Below, piece after piece: positions 37,398-45,880 of a stretch of 61,149 nt of DNA (positions are counted from its first letter, which is position 1; the number at the start of each line of letters is the position of its first letter). The stretch lies in assembly GCA_031282405.1 (NCBI GenBank), contig JAITDU010000031.1, forward strand, positions 1 to 61,149, given 5' to 3'. Origin of the DNA: Coriobacteriales bacterium (GTDB lineage: Bacteria; Actinomycetota; Coriobacteriia; Coriobacteriales; UBA8131). The notes under the pieces were generated by a model that was not told the origin of the DNA, did no database searches, and saw only the letters and a program-made list of their open reading frames with translations. Both the position numbers and the translations under genes were made by a program.

Positions 37398-38696
37398 TTA
37401 GAAACTTACGATCCGGCGAACAGCCCTCTCGGCGTTCAGCACGTTGTTGAATAGTTCGGATGCCTGACGATCACGTTCCTCGTCGGCGTGAGCATAGAAA
37501 TCCAGGGTGATTGAAGCTTTGGCGTGACCCATGCGCTCCTGCACGGTCTTGATATCCACCTTGTGGGCCACCAGAATAGTGGCGTGCGTGTGCCTCAGCT
37601 CGTGAAACGTCAGACCTTGGTAGTGACGCTTGATCTTTGGTTTTTTGTTGGTGCGAGAGTAGCGCTGCCCATTCTCGTCAACCGGAATACCCTTTGCGTC
37701 GTAGCGCTGAATGGGCAGTTCATTGCCGTCGTCGTCCACAAAGCGGCCAAAGCCATTGGCGGCGCAGAAGTTGGTAAACCAGTGATAGAACACAGCCGGA
37801 CCGCAGAAGCCGCCAGACGCTGTGGAGCAAACCGGGGTATCCTTATCTGCCCGAATGCCCTGTTTAAGCAACATCTGTCCCTGCGTAGCCTTCCAGGCAG
37901 CCAGCTTGGCGACCAACGAACTGTCAATGGAAATACGGCGTTGAGAAGCATCCGATTTCGGCTTCTTGTAGGTCTTGAGAGCATCCAGCGAGTGCGAGAC
38001 GTAGATGGCCTGACCAGCCAGGTCAACGTCACCCCAGCTAAGTCCCAGAACCTCGCCGCGACGCATCCCCGTGGACAACCCGATGTGGACAGCCAGGGTG
38101 TTGCGGTCGAGCGGCAGAGCTTCCAACGCTGCCAACAGGCGAGCCGCCTCAAAATCCTTCAGGCTGCAGCGGTTGGGCGTAGCCGCTTTGGGGGTCTTTG
38201 TGCGCAGCGTGGGGTCGCGCAGGATGATGCCGTCCAGCACTGCCTCGCGCAGGATGCTCTTGGCCATCACCACCATCTTGTGGACAAGCGTCTCGCCAAG
38301 GCCTCTGGTCTTCATCTGCGCGATGGCTGAGTTGATGACCAGATGATCGATGTCGGTGACTTTGAGGTTGCCGAGGAATTCGTTTACCCTCTTCAGCGTA
38401 CTACGGTTGGTATCTATTGTTCTCCGGTCAAGAGTATCGCTGTTGGCGCGGGATGTGAGCCAGGCGTCGGAGTATTGCGCGAAGGTGATAGTGCCGAGAT
38501 CAAAGCGCAAACCGCTCTCCAGCTCTCGGCGGTAGTCCTCCAGTTCCCGCCTGGCCTCAGTCTTAGTGCCATGCACCGTGCGCCAAGGCGAATAGCGGTA
38601 CTTGCCGCTGAACTGGTCGCGACCGAGGTTGTGGCGTATACGCCATACTTTGTTGCCACGCGGCTCGATAGAGCCTTTGCCACTTATCCGATACAT
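37398..38696 (-). CDS. int: tyrosine recombinase integrase of a mobile element
   Basis: The 432-residue protein has an N-terminal arm-binding region (about 1-60), a SAM-like core domain (FAQYSDAWLTSRANSDTLDRR near 82) and the catalytic domain. The catalytic arginine is in STGMRRGEVLGL, then HELRHTHATILVAHKVD, then GHAKASITLDFYAHADEE with the nucleophile tyrosine. This is the Tn916/Tn1549-type integrase. I use ATG 38696, since a GTG further upstream contains the ribosome site AGAGGAGG. It directs excision and integration, probably at the adjacent tRNA-Gly. Upstream on the same strand lie an HTH protein and a PemK-like gene in overlapping order. Confidence 0.93.
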   Translation of the reverse strand: MYRISGKGSIEPRGNKVWRIRHNLGRDQFSGKYRYSPWRTVHGTKTEARRELEDYRRELESGLRFDLGTITFAQYSDAWLTSRANSDTLDRRTIDTNRSTLKRVNEFLGNLKVTDIDHLVINSAIAQMKTRGLGETLVHKMVVMAKSILREAVLDGIILRDPTLRTKTPKAATPNRCSLKDFEAARLLAALEALPLDRNTLAVHIGLSTGMRRGEVLGLSWGDVDLAGQAIYVSHSLDALKTYKKPKSDASQRRISIDSSLVAKLAAWKATQGQMLLKQGIRADKDTPVCSTASGGFCGPAVFYHWFTNFCAANGFGRFVDDDGNELPIQRYDAKGIPVDENGQRYSRTNKKPKIKRHYQGLTFHELRHTHATILVAHKVDIKTVQERMGHAKASITLDFYAHADEERDRQASELFNNVLNAERAVRRIVSF

Positions 38697-38741
38697 GGCG
38701 CATTCGCCTCCTCTCACAACTCGCGCTCACGTCGTAGTTAT

Positions 38742-39071
38742 TCAGTCTCGCATTTCACATTCCTGTCCACAAAGGTGCAAATCCGCACATTCGCCAGCGC
38801 AACCCTCAAAGCGACCTGAGAACAGTGAAACCAAGTCGCCGCGCAGGACGCGCCATTTACCGCCCAGCTTGGTTGCAGGCATCTGATGCTGATAGATCAT
38901 CGCCCGTACGGTGTTGGGACTGAGCGCCAGCGCCTGGCACACTTGCTCAATGCTAAGAACTTCTGGGTATTCGGAAAAGAGTACCTCATCAACGACACGG
39001 TGCGTCGGCGTGGACTTAGGAGAAGACACGGCTGCTCTTGTTTTGCTCGATATGCAGCTCATGCCATTCAC
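38742..39071 (-). CDS. helix-turn-helix DNA-binding protein, excisionase-like
   Basis: The 109-residue protein has a MerR-type excisionase helix-turn-helix (EVLSIEQVCQALALSPNTVRAMIYQ, residues about 37-61, followed by KLGGKWRVLRGDLVSLF). Such proteins bend DNA at attachment sites to favour excision. The GTG start overlaps the stop of the PemK-like gene by GTGA; ATG at 39062 is an alternative. A cysteine-rich tail (CAGECADLHLCGQEC) is not part of the domain and could bind metal. It lies 45 nt upstream of the integrase. Confidence 0.82.
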   Translation of the reverse strand: MNGMSCISSKTRAAVSSPKSTPTHRVVDEVLFSEYPEVLSIEQVCQALALSPNTVRAMIYQHQMPATKLGGKWRVLRGDLVSLFSGRFEGCAGECADLHLCGQECEMRD

Positions 39072-39589
39072 ATCCTTTCCAGCTCGTAGTCGAAGCCCTT
39101 GCGGTGGTTGCAGAAGTCGCAGGTCTCCTTGGCATCATTAAGGTTGCTCAGGAGCCGGGCGACATAGCCGCTGTCTTCGAAGGACATCTTGCAGGTGCAG
39201 CAAAGCGTCATGACTATCGGCTCATCTGCCTTGCAACGGTGCATAGCCAAGCTGACGGCCAGTGCGTCGTCAATGACACGCATGGCGGCATGCCCGATGG
39301 TGCCGATGTGGCGTTGCAGGCGGCGCTTGTCGATGGTGCGCAGCTGCTCCAGTAAGGCCACCGATCCGTCCCCCAGCTCCGGGATGCAGCTGATGGGCAT
39401 ATGCGTAGGCAGATGCGGCTTGGGCTTGGAGGTTATTGCTGCTACGATGACCGTCGGCGAGAAGTGGTTGCCGGTGTTGTTCTGCAGGACAAGCACAGGG
39501 CGACTGCCGCCCTGTTCGCTGCCAACTATGGGGTCGAGGTTGGCGAAGAACACGTCGCCACGCAGTATCTTTCTGTCTGTAATGTCCAT
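39068..39589 (-). CDS. PemK/MazF-like protein with C-terminal Cys-rich extension
   Basis: Residues 1-115 match the PemK/MazF ribonuclease fold (RGDVFFANLDPIVGSEQGG, then RPVLVLQN and a conserved region at ISCIPELGDGSVALLEQLRTI). The C-terminal half adds a probable zinc ribbon (LCCTCKMSF...CDFCNHRKGF). This fused form is seen in Gram-positive conjugative elements. No antitoxin gene is next to it, so it may act in regulation or processing rather than as a toxin. Its stop overlaps the excisionase-like start, and the structured region 39600-40176 lies just upstream in the same transcription direction. Confidence 0.82.
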   Translation of the reverse strand: MDITDRKILRGDVFFANLDPIVGSEQGGSRPVLVLQNNTGNHFSPTVIVAAITSKPKPHLPTHMPISCIPELGDGSVALLEQLRTIDKRRLQRHIGTIGHAAMRVIDDALAVSLAMHRCKADEPIVMTLCCTCKMSFEDSGYVARLLSNLNDAKETCDFCNHRKGFDYELERM

Positions 39590-39599
39590 AGAGGTTTCC

Positions 39600-40178
39600 T
39601 CTCGTGGTATGTAGCGCGGGCGGCTTTAAGTCGAAGGGACTGGCTCCAGCTGTCGCCTTGTAGCGATGTGGAGCCGCAAGTCCCCAGGCTTCCGCCCGGC
39701 TGTGTTGCTTGGTTGATTGGTCGGCACATTGGCAATGACAGGTTCACCCCTGCCAGCACTTGCGCCGGTCTTGCCCTCATTTGTCCTCGACACCCCAAGG
39801 CTTTGGGAAGTCATCAGGCGGCTGCTTGCTCGCAGCTCCACGGGAGTTTCACCCCACTGGCTCTTGCCGTGACGCCCCGGCTGCCTGCGACGGCTCACTG
39901 GCAAAAGTGCCAGCTTCAACGCTCGGACTACCGGTCAGCGTGAGTATCATTGTCGCCCGTCACTGGTCAACACCTACCGGATGCAATCCGGGTTAAGAGG
40001 TGGATGATAGTATCGCTCGACTGGCATTGGGGCGGGAGGTTTTATCCTCCGCGCCCTCTGTCAGCGTCATCGCGCAGCCACCTTACTCGGCTCGGAGCTT
40101 TTCAGCCCCTGTGACGGGAACGTACCTGATGCTTGGACTATTCATCTGTCAAAGTGCCGGGAGAGGAAAACCCCTCTC
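39600..40178 (-). ncRNA. large structured non-coding RNA candidate of the mobile element
   Basis: About 575 bases between the PemK-like and sigma-like genes contain no convincing gene but many hairpins. Examples are 39794-39807 (CCCAA/TTGGG), 39821-39836 (GCTGC/GCAGC), 39898-39913 (CTGGCA/TGCCAG), 39977-39991 (CCGGAT/ATCCGG, extended by CACCT/AGGTG), 40031-40055 (GGCG-N-GGAGG/CCTCC-G-CGCC) and 40161-40178 (GAGAGG/CCTCTC). The strand follows the flanking genes and is inferred. A short minus-strand reading at 39626-39919 exists but has no start signal. I recall very similar sequence from Gram-positive conjugative elements, but cannot name an Rfam family. Confidence 0.55.
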
Positions 40179-40674
40179 ACTTACTTCCAAACTTGGAGGG
40201 GATTTCGGGTACCCTGTTTCGTAAAATTTTTTGAAGATTTTTCTTGGCGATGACGAGGCTCTTCTTGACGGCGTGGATAGAGCAGCCCTCCATCCGGGCA
40301 ATTTCGACGTAGGAGTAGCCGTATTCGTGGGCGAGCAGGTAGCGCCGGGCCTGGACTGTGGGCAACTCAAGAAATGCAAGCCTCAGCTGCTTAATGAGCA
40401 AATTGTTCAAGGCTTCAACTTCGGCTGACGGGTTGGTCAGCGCGCCACATTGTGCCTGCTCTTCTTCGGTGAGGTCACGGCAATCGCCATGCCGCTCCTC
40501 TTCGCTCTCTATGTTGCGGACGCTGCGGTTGAGCAGCACCAGTTCCGAGTGCAACTCCTCGCTTATCTCGACTTCATGAGGGCAGTGGTAGTGGTCGTGA
40601 AAGCTCGCATAAATGCGCCTGTCGTTGCCCTCGCCCTCGAATCTGAACTCATAGGGCTTCTTGCGTTTTGACAT
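40177..40674 (-). CDS. sigma-70 region 4-like protein of a conjugative element
   Basis: The 165-residue protein carries a C-terminal sigma region 4 helix-turn-helix (LPTVQARRYLLAHEYGYSYVEI, then ARMEGCSIHAVKKSLVIAKKNLQKIL, residues about 103-150). It lacks sigma region 2 and so is not a full sigma factor. Proteins of this kind occur in Tn1549-like elements near the excisionase and integrase genes and are thought to control them. The GGAAGGAATACCC before ATG supports the start. It is the first gene of a unit leading through the structured RNA region to pemK, xis and int. Confidence 0.82.
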   Translation of the reverse strand: MSKRKKPYEFRFEGEGNDRRIYASFHDHYHCPHEVEISEELHSELVLLNRSVRNIESEEERHGDCRDLTEEEQAQCGALTNPSAEVEALNNLLIKQLRLAFLELPTVQARRYLLAHEYGYSYVEIARMEGCSIHAVKKSLVIAKKNLQKILRNRVPEIPSKFGSK

Positions 40675-41139
40675 GGGTATTCCTTCCTGTTCGTAGGCTT
40701 GAGTGACCTAATGAACAGGAAGAGCGGAGGTGCGCGGCTCTGCACGAAGCGGCGATTAATAGCTATATTGCAAGTAAGTTGATATGTGAATGTTTGATAA
40801 AACAAAATGCGCCTGCTTTCGCTGATTGCGAAGCAAGACGCGCTCAAAATAGAAAAGCCGGAGAGAAGCTAGTCTCGCTCCTCTTCGGCTTTAGACGTCT
40901 CGTCACATTAAATGTGCGGACTCTCATTCGATGGTTGATATGTGTAGAAAAGTAGTACTACACGCTATTCAAATTCACATTGCAAGACCATCCCCCTGAA
41001 AGAACTGAGGTTTCGTCTATGGCCGTTGATCGACATGCCCAATCGCTTGGCCGCACAAACAATCTCTCGATGTCTCCGAGAACGAACTTGATCGCCTTAC
41101 CTTGTCTTTCCCCGTTCACAGCCTCAATATCCCACGGTT
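40675..41139. other. intergenic region at the edge of the mobile element core
   Basis: No gene is supported. It holds a strong hairpin at 40854-40892 and AT-rich sequence that probably contains the sigma-like gene's promoter. The stretch 40893-41139 shows nothing I can assign. Confidence 0.4.
40854..40892. terminator. strong hairpin, probable terminator
   Basis: AAAGCCG and CGGCTTT pair, the stem continues through one G-T mismatch with AGAG/CTCT, and the tip carries AGCTAGTCTCGCT. A-rich and T-rich flanks (AAAA before, TTT after) make it usable in both directions. Confidence 0.55.
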
Positions 41140-41424
41140 TTAAGAGGGCCTTTGGACAGCGGTGTTCGCCTTTCCTCTATGAAAAGCGAGCCAGTATGTC
41201 ACGCTCACAAATACCGCACCGCCGACGATGTTGCCGATGGTGACGGCGGCGAGGCTCATGAATGCGACAACTAGGTTCAAATCGCCTACTTCGACGGCGC
41301 TAACGTAGGAGAAGTCCGTGGCCTTCATCAGGAGTCCCATCGGCAAAAAGTACTCTAACTTTTCCAAGACCTCGGCGGCAGAAAGCGCATCGGGTCTTGC
41401 GGATGTTTCGCCTTTGTCATCCAT
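41140..41424 (-). pseudogene. formate/nitrite transporter (FocA/NirC family), internal deletion
   Basis: The 94-residue reading begins with an FNT-like cytoplasmic N-terminus (DALSAAEVLEKLE, residues about 12-24, after a strong AAAGGAGG site). It then jumps straight to the last third of the channel (YFLPMGLLMKATDF, then SLAAVTIGNIVGGAVFV and the final helix). Roughly 150 residues containing most membrane helices are missing, so it cannot form the pentameric channel. The join keeps the frame. An intact relative would export formate, which fits the formate-producing fhs operon upstream in the same direction. Confidence 0.75.
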
Positions 41425-41592
41425 ACGAAAACCCTCCTTTATGAATAGGAACCTAAGTAGAGTTTCTTTCTTGAGAGTTGCTCTGGTCAAAAGGAATACG
41501 GTAACCATGGCAATCAATGGTTGTCATAGTGCCCGAACAAATCCCGATGTGCTTTTTTAACTGCCAGAGGGTCACTCTCCAAATGACGAGCA

Positions 41593-41793
41593 CTACCACG
41601 TAATGGAGACGACCGGCTTTATCGAATCGACGGGCTTATCCTTCATCAGCATGAGAGCTTCGTCGATCTTCTCAAAGCCCTCAAACTCTACCGATATCGC
41701 CATCTCGCGGAGAACGCCTTTTGCGAACTTAAGCGCCGGTGCGGCATAGCCTCCCGTTGCGCCAAGAGACTGCCATATAGATACGCTGTCTGG
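41593..41793 (-). pseudogene. C-terminal remnant of a zinc alcohol dehydrogenase
   Basis: The last 66 codons before TAG (41593-41595) read as the end of a medium-chain alcohol dehydrogenase: SIWQSLGATGGYAAP near the start, then EFEGFEKIDEALMLMKDKP and IKPVVSI. The closing motif resembles the bacterial secondary-alcohol (Thermoanaerobacter-type) family. An in-frame stop precedes it at 41794-41796 and no start or catalytic domain is present. The N-terminal half of a similar enzyme lies at 52963-53286 on the same strand. Confidence 0.7.
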
Positions 41794-41909
41794 CTATTCG
41801 GACTTGAATTTATTGATGACAGCACCTAATATTTAGCGCTTCCTGTGTGCAGAATTCTCTTCCGGTACAGTGGCTCATAAATCTTCGAGCTAGAATCCAG
41901 CACACGTCG

Positions 41910-42497
41910 TTACGGTGCTCGTATCAGACTTAACGCTTCTTCGCGAGTGCGCAGATCGGTCTTAAAGATACCTCGTAGCGCCGAGGTGACTGTGCGCGCT
42001 TCGGGCCTTTTGACACCACGCACCGACATACACATATGCTCGGCTTCAAGTACAACGAGCACACCACGGGGCTTGAGTTGTTCAGTAAGTGCATCGGCAA
42101 TCTGTTTAGTCAGTCGCTCTTGTAATTGCAGGCGACGTGAGTAGCCCTCCACCACACGTGCCAATTTGGACAGGCCGACAATACGGCCCTGTCCGGGGAT
42201 ATAGGCGATGTGGGCCTTTCCGACGAAGGGCAGCAGATGATGCTCGCACATTGAGGAAAACGAGATGTCTCTCACGACAACCATTTCTTCATGCCCCGCC
42301 TCGGTAAACTGTGCTTTAAGGGCCTCTCTTGGGTCGGTATCCATGCCGGCAAGAAGCTCAAGTGCCATCCGTGCGACACGCGAAGGAGTCGCTTGAAGTC
42401 CCTCACGCGAGATGTCCTCTCCAACAGCGAGCAAAAACTCCCTTACCGCTGCCTCTATCCGCGCCTCGTCAATCATCATCTGCACCTCATTGCCCAA
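41910..42497 (-). CDS. folE: GTP cyclohydrolase I
   Basis: FolE (195 residues) makes dihydroneopterin triphosphate, the first step to folates. Zinc ligands are in MCEHHLLPF and EHMCMSVRG, with the catalytic region [17 protein letters not shown]. The start MGNEVQ overlaps the folD stop by 11 nt, so translation is coupled; the MM codons seven residues on are alternatives. It is the last intact gene of the fhs-fchA-folD-folE series, tying folate supply to a THF-consuming pathway. Confidence 0.93.
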   Translation of the reverse strand: MGNEVQMMIDEARIEAAVREFLLAVGEDISREGLQATPSRVARMALELLAGMDTDPREALKAQFTEAGHEEMVVVRDISFSSMCEHHLLPFVGKAHIAYIPGQGRIVGLSKLARVVEGYSRRLQLQERLTKQIADALTEQLKPRGVLVVLEAEHMCMSVRGVKRPEARTVTSALRGIFKTDLRTREEALSLIRAP

Positions 42498-43341
42498 GCG
42501 TCTTTATCGCTGCATCAACAACGTGTTTCACGAGTACGCCTGTAGTGACGGTACCGACACCTCCGGGCACCGGCGTGATAGCGCCAACGATGCTTTTAAC
42601 AGCTGTAAAGTCTACGTCCCCCACCAAGGTATCGCCCTCATCGACGTTGATGCCAACATCTATCACTATCTGGCCTGCGGAGAAATACGAGGCTCCCAGC
42701 ATCTTTGCCTTGCCGACGCAGGCAATAACGATGTCGGCGTCTCGGGTAACAGATGAAAGCCCTTCTGTGCGTGAGTGCGCTATGGTGACCGTGGCATTGC
42801 GGCTAAGCAGCATCATCGCAACTGGCTTTCCCACCACAAGGCTCCGCCCTACGACTACAGCTTTCTTGCCTTTTGGGTCGATATCGTAGTGATCCAGTAT
42901 CTCCATGCAGGCAGCTGCCGTGCAAGGGGCATAGCCGACACCTGTTCCCGTGAAGACAGAGGCCAGCACCAGGTCGGTGATGCCGTCTATATCCTTTGTG
43001 GGGACAAGTACATTACGAACAAGGTTTTCATCAATATGTCCGGGAAGCGGACGAAACATCAACACGCCATGTACCGAGGTATCGGCATTGAGGCTTTCTA
43101 TTGCCTGAACCAAGGCGCTCTGCTCAACATCAGCGGGAAGGACAACGTTTCTTATGGACACGCCGACTTTTTCAGCGCGTCTTGCCACGCCCTTCTCATA
43201 CGAAATATCATCCTCACGTCCGCCTACGCGCAAAATCGCAAGCGTCGGGTCAATGCCTTTTGTACGCAAGGACTTGGATTTATCTATAATCTCAGCATCA
43301 AAGGCATGGGCGACCTCTGAGCCTTTGAGAACAGTAGCCAT
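42487..43341 (-). CDS. folD: methylene-THF dehydrogenase FolD, probable cyclohydrolase-deficient form
   Basis: FolD (284 residues) interconverts methylene-THF and methenyl-THF, and usually also formyl-THF. The folate-binding region has [16 protein letters not shown] (45-60) and the Rossmann part has [17 protein letters not shown] with [10 protein letters not shown] at the end. Aligning Y48 and G60 with the family shows that the conserved catalytic lysine, four residues after the tyrosine, is V52 here. In the human and E. coli enzymes that lysine is required for the cyclohydrolase step but not the dehydrogenase step. The adjacent fchA would supply cyclohydrolase activity. It lies between fchA (8 nt upstream) and folE. 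Confidence 0.92.
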   Translation of the reverse strand: MATVLKGSEVAHAFDAEIIDKSKSLRTKGIDPTLAILRVGGREDDISYEKGVARRAEKVGVSIRNVVLPADVEQSALVQAIESLNADTSVHGVLMFRPLPGHIDENLVRNVLVPTKDIDGITDLVLASVFTGTGVGYAPCTAAACMEILDHYDIDPKGKKAVVVGRSLVVGKPVAMMLLSRNATVTIAHSRTEGLSSVTRDADIVIACVGKAKMLGASYFSAGQIVIDVGINVDEGDTLVGDVDFTAVKSIVGAITPVPGGVGTVTTGVLVKHVVDAAIKTLGQ

Positions 43342-43349
43342 GGTTCCTC

Positions 43350-43988
43350 CTACTTAAACCGCGATGCGACATCGCCAAAGATGGCATTGGCGCGGGCGAC
43401 ATGGGTCTTTAGCATCTGGTTGGCTTGAGCGTTTGTTGTCTCGGCCTGTGTGCGGTCTGCCATCGAAGCGGTGTTGATAAACACGTTGAGACTTGCAGCT
43501 TCAAGGGCAGCTCTTAAACAGGTGGCCCCGCAGCCCACATCGCTTATCGCAATTGCAGCGCCTATGGCGGAAAAGCGTTCGCACAGGTCTATCGCCTCAC
43601 AGCAGCACTTCATAATCTCCAAGGGCACAGCGCAGCATCGGCGCAGACACGCCTCCATAATCTCGGCCTTGTGCCTGCGCCGGGCTTCGGTGTCTGTCGG
43701 CAGGCGATAGGCGCGCACAAGCGGCGCAAACACCTCCGCGTCACGGGCGACGAGTTTGATCAGGCGATCCTGGAGCGCATCAGCCTTTCGTTTAAGTGCA
43801 ACAACTTCATCTTCGACATCGGCGTATTTTTCTTTGCCAACCGTAAGGCTTGCTGTCATGTTGCCTAATGCCATGCCTATCGCCCCGACCAGAGCTGACG
43901 CCCCGCCACCTCCAGGGACAGGTTCTTTGGAAGCCAAGACCTCAACAAAATCCGAGCAGCTTAAAGCCGTTATTCTGGATACTCCCAT
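43350..43988 (-). CDS. fchA: methenyl-THF cyclohydrolase (formiminotransferase-cyclodeaminase family)
   Basis: The 212-residue protein is a stand-alone cyclodeaminase/cyclohydrolase domain with the hallmark VPGGGGASALVGAIGMALGNM (read in two parts) and LVARDAEVFAPLV. It converts methenyl-THF and formyl-THF (or formimino-THF). I start at 43988, where GGCAGGAGG lies five bases upstream; the frame stays open into the end of fhs. Its place between fhs and folD, together with the altered FolD active site, points to the cyclohydrolase role in one-carbon oxidation rather than histidine breakdown. Confidence 0.92.
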   Translation of the reverse strand: MGVSRITALSCSDFVEVLASKEPVPGGGGASALVGAIGMALGNMTASLTVGKEKYADVEDEVVALKRKADALQDRLIKLVARDAEVFAPLVRAYRLPTDTEARRRHKAEIMEACLRRCCAVPLEIMKCCCEAIDLCERFSAIGAAIAISDVGCGATCLRAALEAASLNVFINTASMADRTQAETTNAQANQMLKTHVARANAIFGDVASRFK

Positions 43989-44001
43989 ATCTGCCTCCTG
44001 C

Positions 44002-45672
44002 CTAGAACAGGCCACTTATCACACCGGTATTGTCAACATCGATACGCTCGGCGGCAGGGGCCTTGGGAAGACCCGGCATCGTCATAATGTCTCCGGTCAG
44101 CGCCACGATGAAGCCTGCTCCGGCTGAGACCTTGAGGTTGCGTACGGTGACGCGGAAGTCTTTGGGAGCGCCGAGAAGTGAAGGGTTGTCGGAAAAGGAG
44201 TACTGGGTCTTGGCAATACATATCGGAAGATCGTCAAAGCCAAGTTCCTTGAGCACAGTTACCTGCGCCTGGGCTTGCGTTGTCAGGTCTACCCCGTCCG
44301 CATGATATATCCTTGTGGCTATCGCATCGAGCTTTGTTTCAATAGAGGTGCCAAGCGGGTAGCTGAAATAAAACTCATGGGGTTGTTCGACAAGTTCTAT
44401 GACCTCTTTTGCCAAGACCACGCCACCTTTACCGCCCTTTGCCCAAACTTCGGATAAGGCCACACTGACGCCCAGTTCGCGGCATTTGTCCTCCACAAGT
44501 TCAAGTTCCGCTTCTGTATCTGTGGGAAAGGCATTGATGGCAACTACGACAGGAAGCTTATAGACCTGCGTGATGTTGGATACGTGCTGCAACAGATTGG
44601 GCAACCCGGCTTCCAGCGCAGCCAAATCTTCTGTTGCCAACTGGTCTTTCGCCGCACCGCCGTGCATCTTCAAGGCCCGCACTGTAGCAACGATGACAAC
44701 CGCACTGGGTTTAAGCCCGGCCATGCGGCACTTGATGTCCAAGAACTTCTCCGCACCCAAATCTGCTCCGAAACCAGCCTCGGTGATGGCATAGTCCCCG
44801 AAGCGCAGTGCCATGCGTGTGGCAATGACGGAGTTGCATCCGTGCGCGATATTGGCAAAGGGGCCTCCGTGGACGAACGCTGGTGTTTTCTCAAGCGTCT
44901 GTACGAGATTGGGCTTTAGAGCATCTTTAAGCAGGGCGCACATCGCCCCTTCGGCCTTAAGCTGTCCTGCGGTCACCGGATTACCTTTGCGGTCATAGGC
45001 AACGATGATGCGCGCCAGCCTCTCCTTGAGGTCGGCAAGGGATGTCGCCAGACAAAAGACGGCCATGACTTCAGAGGCCACGGTAATATCGAAGCCATCC
45101 TCGCGCGGAACGCCGTTGGTACGCCCGCCCAGACCATCAACGATACTGCGTAGCTGTCGGTCGTTCATGTCAACGCAGCGTCGCCATGTGATGTTGCGGG
45201 TGTCTATATCAAGCACGTTTCCCTGATGGATGTGGTTGTCCAGCATGGCAGCCAAGAGGTTATTGGCTGCCCCTATCGCATGGAAGTCACCCGTAAAATG
45301 CAGGTTGATGTCTTCCATAGGCACCACCTGGGCGTATCCGCCACCCGCAGCACCTCCTTTGACACCGAACACTGGGCCTAACGACGGCTCGCGTAGCGCC
45401 ACAACAGCCTTTTTGCCCAAAGATGAAAGAGCGTCGGCCAGCCCTACAGTAGTAGTCGTCTTGCCTTCACCGGCAGGCGTAGGAGTGATGGCGGTGACCA
45501 AGATAAGCTTAGCGTCATGTTGCCCAGTCGTGGCCCCTAACACGCTGTAGTCGATCTTGGCCTTGTAGCTGCCATAGGGTTCGACAAAAGTTGGATTGAT
45601 GCCGATCTTCTCTGCGATTTTGGTGATGTGTTCAGGTGTTGCTGCTTGGGCGATTTCGATATCTGACAGCAT
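44002..45672 (-). CDS. fhs: formate-tetrahydrofolate ligase
   Basis: Fhs (556 residues) links formyl-THF, ADP and phosphate to formate, THF and ATP reversibly. The P-loop is [14 protein letters not shown] (about 61-74), followed by [20 protein letters not shown] in the conserved block and the THF pocket near [13 protein letters not shown]. The ATG has AAGGAG seven bases upstream. It is first of four closely packed folate genes. 208 nt separate it from the Fe-S subunit gene upstream, so it may have its own promoter. In this context it would run in the formate-forming, ATP-yielding direction. Confidence 0.96.
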   Translation of the reverse strand: MLSDIEIAQAATPEHITKIAEKIGINPTFVEPYGSYKAKIDYSVLGATTGQHDAKLILVTAITPTPAGEGKTTTTVGLADALSSLGKKAVVALREPSLGPVFGVKGGAAGGGYAQVVPMEDINLHFTGDFHAIGAANNLLAAMLDNHIHQGNVLDIDTRNITWRRCVDMNDRQLRSIVDGLGGRTNGVPREDGFDITVASEVMAVFCLATSLADLKERLARIIVAYDRKGNPVTAGQLKAEGAMCALLKDALKPNLVQTLEKTPAFVHGGPFANIAHGCNSVIATRMALRFGDYAITEAGFGADLGAEKFLDIKCRMAGLKPSAVVIVATVRALKMHGGAAKDQLATEDLAALEAGLPNLLQHVSNITQVYKLPVVVAINAFPTDTEAELELVEDKCRELGVSVALSEVWAKGGKGGVVLAKEVIELVEQPHEFYFSYPLGTSIETKLDAIATRIYHADGVDLTTQAQAQVTVLKELGFDDLPICIAKTQYSFSDNPSLLGAPKDFRVTVRNLKVSAGAGFIVALTGDIMTMPGLPKAPAAERIDVDNTGVISGLF

Positions 45673-45880
45673 TATTTACTCCTTATGGAAGGGGCACTCC
45701 GTAAGTAGAAACACATAGGTAAAAACTAAGTCCATCTCGTAGCAACGAAAAGCAAGATTAACTTGCTGGCTCAATTTCAGTATTCTTGGCATATTCCGAT
45801 CCAACCATATCGTAGCTTGAAGCTTTCGATGCGCATTTGAAATACTGCGACTTGCGTATACAGTGAATACCAGTGCTTAC

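Noticed and set aside
39600-40178. Group II intron without an open frame
   Set aside because: I looked for the conserved domain V hairpin on both strands near the ends and did not find it.
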